DNA from: Ruegeria sp. YS9
GTDB taxonomy: Bacteria; Pseudomonadota; Alphaproteobacteria; Rhodobacterales; Rhodobacteraceae
Length of the DNA stretch: 51,881 nucleotides
Reading direction: 5' to 3'
Assembly (NCBI RefSeq): GCF_024628725.1
Contig: NZ_CP102413.1
Span: 1 to 51,881 of the forward strand
Positions 15,607-23,722 of this stretch are shown here, in pieces. Position 1 is the stretch's first letter, and every line of letters begins with the position of its first letter. A model generated the notes under the pieces. The model saw only the letters and a program-made list of their open reading frames with translations, had not been told where the DNA came from and did no database searches. The translations under genes were made by a program, and so were the position numbers.

Positions 15607-15630
15607 AAAGCGGGCCCGAAGGCCCGCTTT
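15607..15630. terminator. Hairpin after ssb
   Basis: A perfect 10-bp stem AAAGCGGGCC/GGCCCGCTTT with CGAA loop lies 6 bp beyond the ssb stop. There is no long T-tract beyond the stem's own TTT, so termination may be partial, letting some transcript reach the TSCPD gene. Confidence 0.65.
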
Positions 15631-15635
15631 GACGG

Positions 15636-15980
15636 TTAGGCTGCGCGCTCCATCGAGCGCTTTACCGAAAGGGTGATGTTGTCGAAGTCTTCGGCAGCCA
15701 TCGTGATCCCGTATTCGGTTCCGCCATCGGACTTTTCCCATTGGGTCTGGCGGATGGTCCCGCGCGCGTGAACGATGTCACCGGGCTGGACGTTCTCTTT
15801 CGCCCACTTGATGACGTTCTCGTTGAAGATCGTCACTTCGTTCCAGAAGGGATTGGACTGGAACTCGCCCTGGTTGTCCTTGCGGCCATACTCGGCGGCG
15901 ATGCTGACCCGAAGGGTGCTGCCAACTTCTTTGGTTTTACCAACGCGGCCCATGATCTGAAATTCTGCAAAGGTTCTCAT
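15636..15980 (-). CDS. ssb: Single-stranded DNA-binding protein
   Basis: 114 residues from ATG 15980, with AAGGAG 11 bases upstream. The sequence is an OB fold: GRVGKTKEVGSTLRVSIAAE, then NPFWNEVTIFNENVIKWAKE and QPGDIVHARGTIRQTQWEKS. It lacks the long disordered tail and acidic tip of chromosomal SSB, so it is a short plasmid type. It coats the incoming strand during establishment. A palindromic AT-rich operator lies 88 bp upstream (16068-16103). Orientation and position fit the leading region, where ssb genes are common. Confidence 0.92.
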   Translation of the reverse strand: MRTFAEFQIMGRVGKTKEVGSTLRVSIAAEYGRKDNQGEFQSNPFWNEVTIFNENVIKWAKENVQPGDIVHARGTIRQTQWEKSDGGTEYGITMAAEDFDNITLSVKRSMERAA

Positions 15981-16067
15981 TGTGGTGTCTCCTTGGTGAG
16001 AGTGTTTCGATAAAAAACGGTCATGCCAGTGTTCGATGCGATCAAACCAAAACACGGAGGGTCCGAA

Positions 16068-16103
16068 CGATATTATAATATTGTTTAGCAATATTTCATA
16101 TCG
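16068..16103. promoter_or_regulatory. Palindromic operator/promoter upstream of ssb
   Basis: The inverted repeat CGATATTATAATATTG (16068-16083) and CAATATTTCATATCG (16089-16103) is separated by 5 bp. It contains TTATAATATTGT (16073-16084), the motif also found at oriT, repC, 29.75 kb and the virB promoter region. The TATAAT core could double as a -10 box. Confidence 0.7.
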
Positions 16104-16154
16104 GGTGGAAGCCGTTTTTTTGTTTGAAGGGAAGGGCGTTAGCCCGACCGGTCG

Positions 16155-16295
16155 CTAAGAGAAGACTGAGCCATGTTCCGTTTGAGAAACACGTCCAAGG
16201 AGATACTTGAGAACCTGCCTGCTCAGTTTTTTGAGGGCCGGATAAAACCAAAGAAGTTGGCAGCGGGTGCAACTCATGGCGACGAAAATTGCCAT
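16155..16295 (-). CDS. Possible single-helix membrane peptide (about 46-55 aa)
   Basis: A minus-strand frame from ATG 16295 (or TTG 16322) to the TAG at 16155. With the TTG start the first 17 residues (LVIALVVFAMAIFVAM) form a clear membrane helix, followed by a basic tail. The ribosome-binding site is poor, and a plus-strand frame from ATG 16173 overlaps it, so the call is weak. The rest of 15981-16447 holds the operator above and no other gene that I can see. Confidence 0.25.
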   Translation of the reverse strand: MAIFVAMSCTRCQLLWFYPALKKLSRQVLKYLLGRVSQTEHGSVFS

Positions 16296-16447
16296 CGCAA
16301 AGACAACCAAGGCGATGACCAATCCCTAGAAGGGACAGCGGATCTTCTATAGAACGGAAGGGGGCGAAGTGTCCGGCGCTGACAGCTCATGCGTGTGGAA
16401 AATGACCAAAGGGAAAAGCGGCGGGACCGTGGGATAACGAGCGAGAA

Positions 16448-16897
16448 ATGATAGGCATACCCGGCATAAAGCGGCGCAAGCAAACCACCTACCGCCAAGC
16501 GATACTCTGGCTCGCTATGACCGCGGTGGTGTTGGCCGGGATCGCGATGCTTTCGACAGGCGAAACCGAACGCCTGCAACCAGCCTCAATCTACGTTGTG
16601 GACGGCGACACTATCGACGTGGCGGGCAAACGGTTCAGGCTGGTGGGTTTCGACACACCGGAAACCTATGAGCCTCAATGCGATTACGAGCTGGCCCTTG
16701 GAAACGCGGCAACCAAGAGGCTGCGCGACCTGATTGCATCAGGGCAACCGCTCGATCTGGTTATATTGCCGGGACTGGATGATCATGACCGCTATTTGGC
16801 GCGGTTCTATGTGGGCGGAAAAAATCTCGCTGATATTCTGACTGCCGAAGGTCTGGCCCGGGTGTACCTGGGCGGGCGGCGGCAAAGCTGGTGTTGA
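16448..16897 (+). CDS. Membrane-anchored staphylococcal-nuclease-like thermonuclease
   Basis: 149 residues. A hydrophobic segment at about 18-38 (AILWLAMTAVVLAGIAMLS) serves as signal anchor. The SNase core follows: YVVDGDTIDVAGKRFRLVGF with the metal-binding Asp and first catalytic Arg, DTPETYEPQCDYE, then DRYLARFYVGGKNLADILTA and EGLARVY. Secreted or periplasmic SNase-like proteins are frequent on conjugative plasmids (compare ParB-type nucleases of IncP). It faces rightward, against its neighbours, and ends 82 bp before the remnant of the split gene. Substrate could be extracellular or entering DNA. Confidence 0.85.
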   Translation: MIGIPGIKRRKQTTYRQAILWLAMTAVVLAGIAMLSTGETERLQPASIYVVDGDTIDVAGKRFRLVGFDTPETYEPQCDYELALGNAATKRLRDLIASGQPLDLVILPGLDDHDRYLARFYVGGKNLADILTAEGLARVYLGGRRQSWC

Positions 16898-16978
16898 GCC
16901 CGCGATAGCGGTTCTGCGCGAATAGCGCAGGCCCGTGACAGCGGGGCGGAGTCCCGATGGCACGGGCAATTTTGGAGG

Positions 16979-17152
16979 TCAGCCTTGTGGAAGCCCACAA
17001 CCATATGGGTTTGCCGGACCATAGCTCACCCCAGCCTCTTCAAAACGGCCATGATAGCCAGACAGCCAAGCGCGATGAAGCTCCGTCCGAGCGATTATCC
17101 GGCGCATCCAGCGGGGCAGGTCGCCGCGCTGGTATCCGTACAGATAGATACG
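16979..17152 (-). pseudogene. 3' part of a 65-codon gene split by the 3-kb element
   Basis: Codons for YLYGYQRGDLPRWMRRIIAR onward to ...PYGCGLPQG and TGA at 16979. Removing 17153-20189 and one copy of GATACG joins it in frame to the fragment at 20190-20219, giving a basic 65-residue protein whose start overlaps the toxin gene stop. It was thus a third gene of the toxin-antitoxin operon. Family not recognised. Confidence 0.8.
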
Positions 17153-17317
17153 TGTAGTGAATTGCACTTATCCGGCGCTCGGATTGCAAACATCCCGGAT
17201 TCTCGCTCGAATTAATTGCGTCTATCCGGGGTGCCAAACTCACTTTATCTGCGACTGTGATCAGATTATCTGCAACGGGATTGCAATCATCCGCCCCGGA
17301 TCACATTAGATGCGAAC
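17153..17317 (+). repeat. Left inverted repeat with reiterated sub-sites
   Basis: Contains several spaced copies of ATTGCANNNATCCGG-like units (starting near 17161, 17182, 17214 and 17280) and inverted relatives TTATCTGCRAC (near 17245 and 17266) and TAGATGCGAAC (17307). This pattern is typical of multiple transposase-binding sites at each end. Confidence 0.8.
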
Positions 17318-17679
17318 AGGATTCGCAGCGTGTTTTCAAGCGTCTGCCTTCCCGCCAAGCTACTGAGGGGCTGAACGTTGTTTGTCAGATGCGATTTCAA
17401 GACAACAATCCTCAATGGTTGTGATCCCGCGATTTCCAGCGCGCACGCGTCTGGAAATGGTACGTTTCCCAGACCTGCCGTTCAGACAAAGCGCAGCGGA
17501 TTCATCGAACGAGCCCTTTTTCGACATTGCTTTAGTTCGCGGCATTTGAAACCTCGGGTGCGAAGCGGACTTTCGGTCGATGCATGAATACATGTCAGTC
17601 CTGCGACCGAAAAGACTGGTGATCCGTCGTGTCTCACTTAAAATGCATTTGACACAGTGAGCTGGGAGGCTTGAACAAA

Positions 17680-19569
17680 ATGACCAACTTGAACCGGAGA
17701 ACTTTTGTCTGGGCCAGTCTTTTGGGAGCGACGTCACTGACGCCGGCGGGGCGGGCCATCGCGCTAACTGGATCGTTGCAAGACGTGGGAAGCCTCGCAA
17801 TGGCCGCGCCAAAGGCTACCATCTACACCGCTCGCGAGATCGTCACGCTGGAGCCGACGCAGCCGTCCGCCGAGGCGGTGGCGGTCGTAGGCGGGCGAAT
17901 CCTCTGGGTCGGGAGCCTCGAGGAGACGACCGCGATCCTCGGCGACCAGCCCCACGACGTCGACACGACCTTCGCCGACCACGTGATCGTTCCGGGCTTC
18001 GTGGCCCAGCATGACCACCCGGTGCTCGCCGCGCTGACCATGTCGTCAGAGATCCTGTCGATCGAGGACTGGGTCCTGCCCTCGGGGACTGTGCCGGCCG
18101 TGAAGGACAAGCAGGACTTCATTGACCGGCTGACGGCCGCCGTCGCGGCGGCGCCCGGTTCCGACGAGCCGGTCCTGACATGGGGCTATCATCCGGCGTT
18201 CTACGGCTCCCTGACCCGAGCCGAGCTCGACGCCATCAGCACAACCCGGCCGATCCTCGTCTGGGGTCGCTCTTGTCATGAGTTCTTCCTGAACACCGCC
18301 ACACTCGAGCGCGGCGGGCTTACCCGCGAAGCCTACGCGGCCTTCTCCGCGTCAGCGAGGGAGCAGAGCAACTACGAGGATGGCCACTATTGGGAACAGG
18401 GTATGTTCGCGATCCTGCCCCACATCGCTACGATGGTGGCAAGCCCCGAGAGGCTTCAGGCCGGTCTTGAACTCAGCAGGGACTACATGCACGCCAAGGG
18501 GATTACCTTCGGCAACGAGCCGGGCGGCATTCTTGCCAAACCCGTTCAGGACGGAGTTAACGCCGTCTTCTCGAGCCCCGACATGCCGTTTCGCTGGTCC
18601 TTCATGCCGGACGGCAAGAGCATGGTCGGCATGTATGCCGACGACGCGCAGGTCATTGCCGAGACCGAGAAGCTCGCCTCTTGGTATGGCGGCATGACGG
18701 GTATGACGTCGAAGCAGGTCAAGCTCTTCGCAGACGGGGCTATCTATTCGCAGCTTATGCAGGTGCGCGATCCCTACCTCGATAGCCACACGGGCGAGTG
18801 GATGATGGACCGGGACGTCTTCGAGCGCGCCTTCCGGATTTACTGGGACGCAGGCTACCAGATCCACATCCACGTCAACGGCGATGAGGGTTTGAACCGC
18901 GTTCTCGACACCCTCGAGACCAACCTGCGGCGCAACCCGCGCTACGATCACCGGACCGTGCTCGTGCATTTCGCGGTGAGCGGCGCCGATCAGGTCAGCC
19001 GCATCAAGGCGCTTGGTGCCATCGTCAGCGGCAATCCCTACTACGTCGCGGCGCTGGCCGATCAATACGGGAAGGTGGGCCTCGGCCCAGAGCGCGCGGA
19101 CGAGATGGTGCGCCTCGGCGACGTCTCGCGGGCGGGTATCCCGTGGTCGCTCCACTCCGACATGCCTATGGCACCGGCCGATCCTTTGTTCCTTATTTGG
19201 TGCGCGGTGAACCGCCTGACGACCTCGGGCCGGATCGCGGGGCCGGACCAACGCGTGACCGTCGAGGAAGCGCTGCGTGGGGTCACCATCGAGGCGGCTT
19301 ACTCGCTGAAGCTCGAGGACGAGATCGGGACGATCTCTCCCGGCAAGCGGGCAAACTTCACTATCCTCGATGCGAACCCCCTCTCAGTCGACGCGATGGA
19401 GATCCGAAACGTCGGCGTCTGGGGCACGGTTATGGAAGGACGGATACTTCCCGCAGGTGGGGCGGAGCGGAAAGCCTCGCTTGATCTGCCGGGGGAAAGC
19501 AAGGCGGAACGGGCGTTCATGGAAGCTGCTCTGCACCACGCGTTGACGGTCGCCCATGGCCCGCATTGA
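17680..19569 (+). CDS. Tat-exported amidohydrolase (family 3, YtcJ-like)
   Basis: 629 residues from ATG 17680, with GGGAGG 10 bases upstream; TTG 17671 is too close. A twin-arginine signal (NRRTFVWASLLGATSL) leads to ARA-type cleavage near residue 28. The metallo-hydrolase body has the N-terminal TIYTAREIVTLEP strand, VPGFVAQHDHP with the first metal His pair, a central QIHIHVNGDEGLN, and SLHSDMPMAPADP, features of amidohydrolase_3. These hydrolyse amide or ester bonds in cyclic or linear compounds; the substrate is not predictable. The gene is clearly richer in G+C at third positions than its neighbours, so it was acquired from another genome as cargo of the 3-kb element. Confidence 0.88.
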   Translation: MTNLNRRTFVWASLLGATSLTPAGRAIALTGSLQDVGSLAMAAPKATIYTAREIVTLEPTQPSAEAVAVVGGRILWVGSLEETTAILGDQPHDVDTTFADHVIVPGFVAQHDHPVLAALTMSSEILSIEDWVLPSGTVPAVKDKQDFIDRLTAAVAAAPGSDEPVLTWGYHPAFYGSLTRAELDAISTTRPILVWGRSCHEFFLNTATLERGGLTREAYAAFSASAREQSNYEDGHYWEQGMFAILPHIATMVASPERLQAGLELSRDYMHAKGITFGNEPGGILAKPVQDGVNAVFSSPDMPFRWSFMPDGKSMVGMYADDAQVIAETEKLASWYGGMTGMTSKQVKLFADGAIYSQLMQVRDPYLDSHTGEWMMDRDVFERAFRIYWDAGYQIHIHVNGDEGLNRVLDTLETNLRRNPRYDHRTVLVHFAVSGADQVSRIKALGAIVSGNPYYVAALADQYGKVGLGPERADEMVRLGDVSRAGIPWSLHSDMPMAPADPLFLIWCAVNRLTTSGRIAGPDQRVTVEEALRGVTIEAAYSLKLEDEIGTISPGKRANFTILDANPLSVDAMEIRNVGVWGTVMEGRILPAGGAERKASLDLPGESKAERAFMEAALHHALTVAHGPH

Positions 19570-19592
19570 TCCGAAGTTGAAAGGGAGCAAAT

Positions 19593-19850
19593 ATGAATGT
19601 TGAAAGCAAAGTACTGGGAATCTTGTTTCTCACAGTCGGTGTGGCCATGACCGGCTGTTCTCCGGAGACGGCCGAGGATGAACAGCCGTCGGCAACAGCT
19701 CTTGCTAACCCCGCTGCGAACTACTGCGTCGAAAATGGTGGAACATACGAGATCCGTCGTGCCGCCGACGGCTCGCAGACCGGGGTCTGCATCCTCGAGG
19801 ACGGCGCCGAGGTCGAAGCCTGGGACTATTTCAGGGAAAAGGCGGGATGA
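19593..19850 (+). CDS. DUF333-family lipoprotein (85 aa)
   Basis: A signal peptide with lipobox (VGVAMTGCSP, Cys about residue 22) is followed by a short acidic linker and the DUF333 core (NPAANYCVENGGTYEIRRAA, then GVCILEDGAEVEAWDYFRE), a small disulphide domain of unknown function found in putative haemolysin-type lipoproteins. It starts 23 bp after the amidohydrolase with AAAGGGAG upstream, so the two are co-transcribed cargo. A periplasmic partner role is possible but unproven. Confidence 0.85.
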   Translation: MNVESKVLGILFLTVGVAMTGCSPETAEDEQPSATALANPAANYCVENGGTYEIRRAADGSQTGVCILEDGAEVEAWDYFREKAG

Positions 19851-20024
19851 AGTGACGGCGGTCGTTGGGTACCGCATGCATTGATGACCGCTTTGTACCA
19901 GAAGCGCCGGCCGGAACGGTCGGTTCGAATGTCTGGAAGGTCCGCGACTTTTCAGTTCATCAGCCGTGCAGAGAACGGCGGTTGCTGCGCTTGCATCCGC
20001 TCTGTGTTCCTCAACTGGCATGCC

Positions 20025-20189
20025 GTTCGCACGTAATGTGATCCGAGGTGGATAATTGCAATCCCGTTGCAAATAATCTGATCACAGTCGCAGATAAAGT
20101 GAGTTTGGCACCCCGGATAGCGTCAAATAATTCGAGCGAGAATCCTGGATGTTTGCAATCCAAGCACCGGACAATTGCAATTCGCTACA
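20025..20189 (-). repeat. Right inverted repeat of the 3-kb element
   Basis: Reverse-complement partner of 17153-17317, sharing long exact runs such as the stretch around CACTTTATCTGCGACTGTGA. It ends at CTACA 20189, immediately before the second GATACG. Confidence 0.85.
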
Positions 20190-20219
20190 GATACGATGCA
20201 AAACGGCGTTACTCATCAT
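20190..20219 (-). pseudogene. 5' part of the split 65-codon gene
   Basis: Ten codons (MMSNAVLHRI) starting inside the toxin gene's end (ATGATGAGTAA overlap) and reading into GATACG, where the element interrupts. They continue in frame at 17146 once the insertion is removed. Confidence 0.78.
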
Positions 20220-20628
20220 AGCGGGGCACCTTTCTCAATTGGCCCATGCGCCCTGCCTCAATAAGCAAGTCCAGAGCTTTGTTCGTAAACACGGAACTGA
20301 ACGAACCCTGATAGCCATTAGGGTCGATGTAGAAGGATGTTTCCAAGAACTCGTGGTTATACTCTCTCGCCATGACCCAGAGGCGCATATCTGATGCAAG
20401 CCCCGCGCGCTTGCGCTCCATCTGAGGAACTTCAAGTGCGAAACGATCATTGATGGGTTCTTTGCTCGTGATCGGAATCCAGAAAAGATTGGTGCGCCCG
20501 TTTTTGTCAACAAACGTGGTTACTAGCGCCGTTGGGCGCGACTTACGGGCGTTTTCCTTTCCGGCTTCGTGTTCGCGATGCCAGAGGTATTCATACTGCC
20601 AGACGTCGCCTTTTTGTGGGCGCTTCAT
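20209..20628 (-). CDS. PemK/MazF-like toxin
   Basis: 139 residues. The N-terminal KGDVWQYEYLW and ARKSRPTALVTTF followed by FWIPITSKEP match the MazF/PemK fold (GDVW... RPALVV... PITSK), whose members are mRNA-cleaving ribonucleases. The rest is longer and more diverged than typical MazF. The start overlaps the antitoxin stop by 4 bp (ATGA). The stop overlaps the now-split 65-codon gene. The pair should promote plasmid maintenance, important here because no clear partition operon is visible. Confidence 0.75.
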   Translation of the reverse strand: MKRPQKGDVWQYEYLWHREHEAGKENARKSRPTALVTTFVDKNGRTNLFWIPITSKEPINDRFALEVPQMERKRAGLASDMRLWVMAREYNHEFLETSFYIDPNGYQGSFSSVFTNKALDLLIEAGRMGQLRKVPRYDE

Positions 20629-20870
20629 TCTTCTGTCTCTCCCTCGATGCCTGCTCGGCTGGCTTCAAGCATTGCCAAATGCTCGGCGGGCATATCTTCC
20701 GCCGCGTATGCTCGGCGCTCGTCCTTCTGAAACCTCTGTTCGTATTCATGAATGCTCATCAGGACATACCGTGTTTTCTTGTGTTTGGTGATTGCGATAG
20801 GTTCATGATTGGCAGCATCAAGAACGTCGCCAAGTGTCTGCTTTAGGTCCGTAGACGGAAAAGATCGCAT
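20625..20870 (-). CDS. Phd/YefM-family antitoxin
   Basis: 81 residues. The DNA-binding Phd/YefM N-terminus (STDLKQTLGDVLDAANHEPI, then AITKHKKTRYVLMSIHEYEQ) is followed by an acidic C-terminal toxin-binding tail ending GIEGETEE. AAAAGGAG lies 8 bases before the ATG. Upstream repeats (20894-20918) are the likely autoregulatory operator. The pairing of a Phd-type antitoxin with a PemK-type toxin is a mixed combination. Confidence 0.87.
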   Translation of the reverse strand: MRSFPSTDLKQTLGDVLDAANHEPIAITKHKKTRYVLMSIHEYEQRFQKDERRAYAAEDMPAEHLAMLEASRAGIEGETEE

Positions 20871-20884
20871 GGGCTAACTCCTTT

Positions 20885-20919
20885 TGTCCAAAATAGACAA
20901 AACAGACGTAATAGACAAG
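20885..20919 (-). promoter_or_regulatory. Operator of the toxin-antitoxin operon
   Basis: AGAC recurs with exact 9-bp spacing (20895, 20904, 20913), the first and last inside TAGACAA, next to TTGTCC (20885-20890), which is inverted relative to them. The stretch lies 15-50 bp upstream of the antitoxin ATG, where autorepression by the TA complex is expected. Confidence 0.55.
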
Positions 20920-20939
20920 TGAAAAGGGCCTTAGCCCTT

Positions 20940-20967
20940 AAAAAAAAGCCCCGCCGAAGCGGGGCCA
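20940..20967 (-). terminator. Terminator of the parB operon
   Basis: On the minus strand GGCCCCGC-TTCGG-CGGGGC is followed by eight or more T. A second small hairpin (AAGGGC/GCCCTT) follows. It separates the parB operon (ending 21023) from the toxin-antitoxin operon. Confidence 0.9.
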
Positions 20968-21022
20968 GGTACATCCTCACCACAAGGAAAAACATTCGAT
21001 CATCACGGGACGTTCCCGTGCT

Positions 21023-21439
21023 TCAGGTGATCCGGCAACCGTGCGGATCGGTCGGGACCAGGTTAAACGGCAGCGTGTCCAACGTGAACCGCCCAACGGA
21101 AAAACTGTGCAGAAAATCCAGCAGGTAAACCGGATCAGCCGGGTAGGGGGCACAATCCCACGCACGGCGCAATACGGCCCTCTCGTTCGCGCTCAGAGCA
21201 TTGATGCGGGCGCGGGCCTTGAGCCACAACTGAGCGCGTCGGTTTCGGTCTCGTAACTCCTGTGCGGCCCACTGGACGGCGCGGTTCGCCATTACCTCAT
21301 CTTCGGACGGCTGGCTTTCGGCAATCTGATCAGCAAAGAGGGGCAGGGCCTCGCGTTCGCGCTGTTGTTTTCTTCGCAGTGCGGCACGTTTCCGGCTCGT
21401 GTCCGTGAACGGATGGCGCTGCCAGCGTTTGAATCTCAT
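21023..21439 (-). CDS. Uncharacterised protein (138 aa), last gene of the parB operon
   Basis: The N-terminus is basic (MRFKRWQRHPFTDTSRKRAA then RRKQQREREALPLFADQIAE). The middle is helical (VQWAAQELRDRNRRAQLWLK) and the C-terminus is mixed. ATGA overlap with the gene upstream. Soluble, probably nucleic-acid-associated from its charge. I do not recognise a family, but the operon structure and codon usage support a real gene. Confidence 0.75.
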   Translation of the reverse strand: MRFKRWQRHPFTDTSRKRAALRRKQQREREALPLFADQIAESQPSEDEVMANRAVQWAAQELRDRNRRAQLWLKARARINALSANERAVLRRAWDCAPYPADPVYLLDFLHSFSVGRFTLDTLPFNLVPTDPHGCRIT

Positions 21440-21762
21440 GACAGAGCCTCGTCAATCCGGTTCAAGTACACAGCCATAGCGACGGTCAAATCTTTAAGGT
21501 CGGCTTGTTCCGCCATATCGCGAACACTCGCCCATTGTGGGGCCTTGCCGGTCCACGATCCTCGCTGTTCTGTGTCACATTGTCCTCTGTCTGGCTTGGC
21601 GGTGTTCGCTCCAAGGGCGGTCAGCTCGTCAGTCAGCGGGCGCAGCATGTCGCGGATCGCTGCATCGTCTGCACGATTGGACTGCGCTGATTTCAAGATA
21701 AGCTGCAAGGTCTCGATCATCTTTTGCACGCGGCCAAGGTTGGTGTCGTTTTCAAATGCCAT
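21436..21762 (-). CDS. Uncharacterised protein (108 aa) of the parB operon
   Basis: ATG 21762 has AGGAG 8 bases upstream; ATG 21771 is too close to it. The product is helical (VQKMIETLQLILKSAQSNRA, then MLRPLTDELTALGANTA) and ends in a predicted helix with NRIDEALS. It follows parB by 51 bp and overlaps the 138-aa gene by 4 bp. No family recognised. Confidence 0.7.
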   Translation of the reverse strand: MAFENDTNLGRVQKMIETLQLILKSAQSNRADDAAIRDMLRPLTDELTALGANTAKPDRGQCDTEQRGSWTGKAPQWASVRDMAEQADLKDLTVAMAVYLNRIDEALS

Positions 21763-21813
21763 GTCATGCACTCCTATGATCGGGCAGGGCGCATACGCGC
21801 CCCGCCCTGAGCC

Positions 21814-23655
21814 TCAAACCATGCCTTCGGGCAACCAAGCTGCGATACGGGCTTCCTGCGCCTCGGTAACACCAAGGGCGCTGCGCACGGCTTTATCGCT
21901 GAAAAGCTGCTCCATCTTCTTGGCCTTCTCACCCTTTTTCAAAGCCGCGAACGCTTTTGCGGCGTCGTGATCGGGGGTCAGGTCCAGAAGATCGTTCCAC
22001 AGGGCCACAAGGTAAGGGCCACCAACACGGTCAAAGAAGTTCTCGGCGGTCGGCGTGAAGGTGTCGCGGGTGTCCTTCTTGGTCAGTTCGTCAATCAGCC
22101 CGCCCAGATCGGCATCGCTGATGTTAAGCTGACCGACAAGGCGACGTACCAGCAAATCCATGCTGCGCTTGTGACCACGCTTGCGGAACGCCTTAAAGTC
22201 GTCGGCCAGTGTGCCTTTCTTCTCAACCGGATCGGGCAAGGTCAGGCGCTTATCCAGCGCAAAACCTGTCTCGGTTTCCGGCTCGTTCGGCAGATAGGGC
22301 AACGTCACATCATAGGCGTGGATGCGCTGCCACCCCTGCGACTGGCTCAACTGAAACGCCAGCAGATCAAGGGCCAAGGTCGGGTCATTAACCAAGGCAT
22401 TCTGACGCGCTCCTGTAACGATCCGGTCAAGATCGCCGCGCAGCTTATCGGAAATCGGTGATTTCTTCGGCTTCTCCTGTTTGTGGGCAGACTTAGCCAG
22501 AATACCAGCGGCCTCGGCGGCTTCGCGATCTTCGCTGCGCACCAAACCTTCCATGATCTGCAATTTGCCACTGTGCCCGACATAAAACAGGATACCAGCG
22601 TGGGCCTTCTGTTCATCGGTGAATGCACCGTCCAGCTTCTCCTGCAAGGCTTCAAGCTCGGTCTGACCTTCATCATCCAGAGCATCGCCGTTGTGGAGTT
22701 CGGCCAGTTCTTCGTAACGCTCGCCTTCTTCTTCGGTAAACTCACCTTCGACCTTGTAAATCCGGCCCATGTTGCGCTCGTCAATATCGCCAGAATAGAG
22801 ATAGTCCGTTTCCAGACCCTCGCCCCACGTCCAGCCTTCGGCCTCTGCGTATTCGGTCGCGGCCTTCTGAATTTTGGCGCGGAAAACCTCGTCCAAAATC
22901 TCGGGATCATCAAACAGGGTTTCATCCTCGAACAAGTCGCCGCTGATGCGACCGCCTGCGGCTTGGTAGGCTTCGACACCCACAAAGACAGCGCGGCGAT
23001 CTGAACCCTTGATGTGATCGGGCTTCAATGCCTGCTTGATCTGGTAGTCTGACATGGCATTCCAGCCGGTTGTTCCACCCGCTTTAACTGCCTCCAATAC
23101 TTCCAAGGTCAGCTTTTCGTCATTGCTGATCGTGAAGGCTTCGGCCTGCGACATGCTGATTTCAGAGGCTTTGAAGGCATCCAGCACAGCACCGTGCAGC
23201 CCCGCTAGGGCCAGACGCCGGTAAACCTTCTTCTCGGTCACGCCATAGGCAACGGCAATCTGTGAAGCGGTCAGGCCGGTCTTTTCCAGAGCGCCGTAGT
23301 CGCGGATTTCATCGGCAGGGTGCAGATCGCGGCGTTGCGCGTTCTCGCTTGTTGCCCAGATTTTCGCGGTTTCTTCGTCCTCGGCAATCTGAACCTGAAC
23401 GGTTTGAAAGCGGGGATCGTCTTGCAACAGAGCCAAGGCCCGCAGGCGACGCCCACCAGCCACGACACCAACACCGTCTTTGCCCTCATGGCGATAACCA
23501 GCAAGGTTATGAATAAGGCCAGCGACTTTGATGTTCTCGGCCAGTGCGGCAATTTCTTCCTCGGAAACAACCGTGCGGGGGTTCAATGGCGATACATACA
23601 GATCGGCAAAAGTAACGGTTTCGGTGACTTGCGGAATAGTGACTTGTTTGGTCAT
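21814..23655 (-). CDS. ParB/RepB/Spo0J-family protein (613 aa, leading-region type)
   Basis: The N-terminal ParB domain covers about residues 15-120 (ADLYVSPLNPRTVVSEEEIA, GVVAGGRRLRALALLQDDP), then an HTH (LTASQIAVAYGVTEKKVYRR, about 145-165). A long C-terminal extension of ~400 residues contains an acidic middle. It is about twice the usual ParB length. AAAAGGA lies 9 bases before the ATG. No parA is adjacent. Such ParB-like proteins are common in leading regions of conjugative plasmids, where their role in establishment is unclear. It sits in a five-gene leftward operon under the third hairpin leader. A segregation role is possible but not favoured. Confidence 0.85.
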   Translation of the reverse strand: MTKQVTIPQVTETVTFADLYVSPLNPRTVVSEEEIAALAENIKVAGLIHNLAGYRHEGKDGVGVVAGGRRLRALALLQDDPRFQTVQVQIAEDEETAKIWATSENAQRRDLHPADEIRDYGALEKTGLTASQIAVAYGVTEKKVYRRLALAGLHGAVLDAFKASEISMSQAEAFTISNDEKLTLEVLEAVKAGGTTGWNAMSDYQIKQALKPDHIKGSDRRAVFVGVEAYQAAGGRISGDLFEDETLFDDPEILDEVFRAKIQKAATEYAEAEGWTWGEGLETDYLYSGDIDERNMGRIYKVEGEFTEEEGERYEELAELHNGDALDDEGQTELEALQEKLDGAFTDEQKAHAGILFYVGHSGKLQIMEGLVRSEDREAAEAAGILAKSAHKQEKPKKSPISDKLRGDLDRIVTGARQNALVNDPTLALDLLAFQLSQSQGWQRIHAYDVTLPYLPNEPETETGFALDKRLTLPDPVEKKGTLADDFKAFRKRGHKRSMDLLVRRLVGQLNISDADLGGLIDELTKKDTRDTFTPTAENFFDRVGGPYLVALWNDLLDLTPDHDAAKAFAALKKGEKAKKMEQLFSDKAVRSALGVTEAQEARIAAWLPEGMV

Positions 23656-23722
23656 TGGATTAGTCCTTTTCGGTGGTGAGTTTTGACGTGGTGCCGCACC
23701 CTTTGCGGATGCGGCGTGGGCC

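Larger units (their letters stand above)
17153..20189. mobile_element. 3,037-bp transposase-less element with 165-bp inverted repeats
   Basis: The ends are TGTAGTGAATTGCA on the left and TGCAATTCGCTACA on the right, followed inward by 165-bp imperfect inverted repeats (17153-17317; 20025-20189), roughly 85% alike. The element is flanked by a 6-bp direct repeat GATACG (17147-17152; 20190-20195). The TG...CA ends and reiterated internal sites recall IS21-, Mu- or Tn7-like DDE transposases. No transposase or recombinase gene is present: the cargo is only an amidohydrolase and a lipoprotein. It is therefore probably non-autonomous, moved in trans. The uncoded 17318-17679 and 19851-20024 hold nothing else that I can identify. 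Confidence 0.85.

Noticed and set aside
17764..19484. Several long frames antiparallel or offset to the amidohydrolase
   Set aside because: High G+C at third positions makes shadow frames; none has domains or start signals.
21814..23655. ParB as half of a classical parAB partition system
   Set aside because: No adjacent parA, double the normal length, and placement in a leading-region operon argue against it, though binding to a parS-like site is not excluded.
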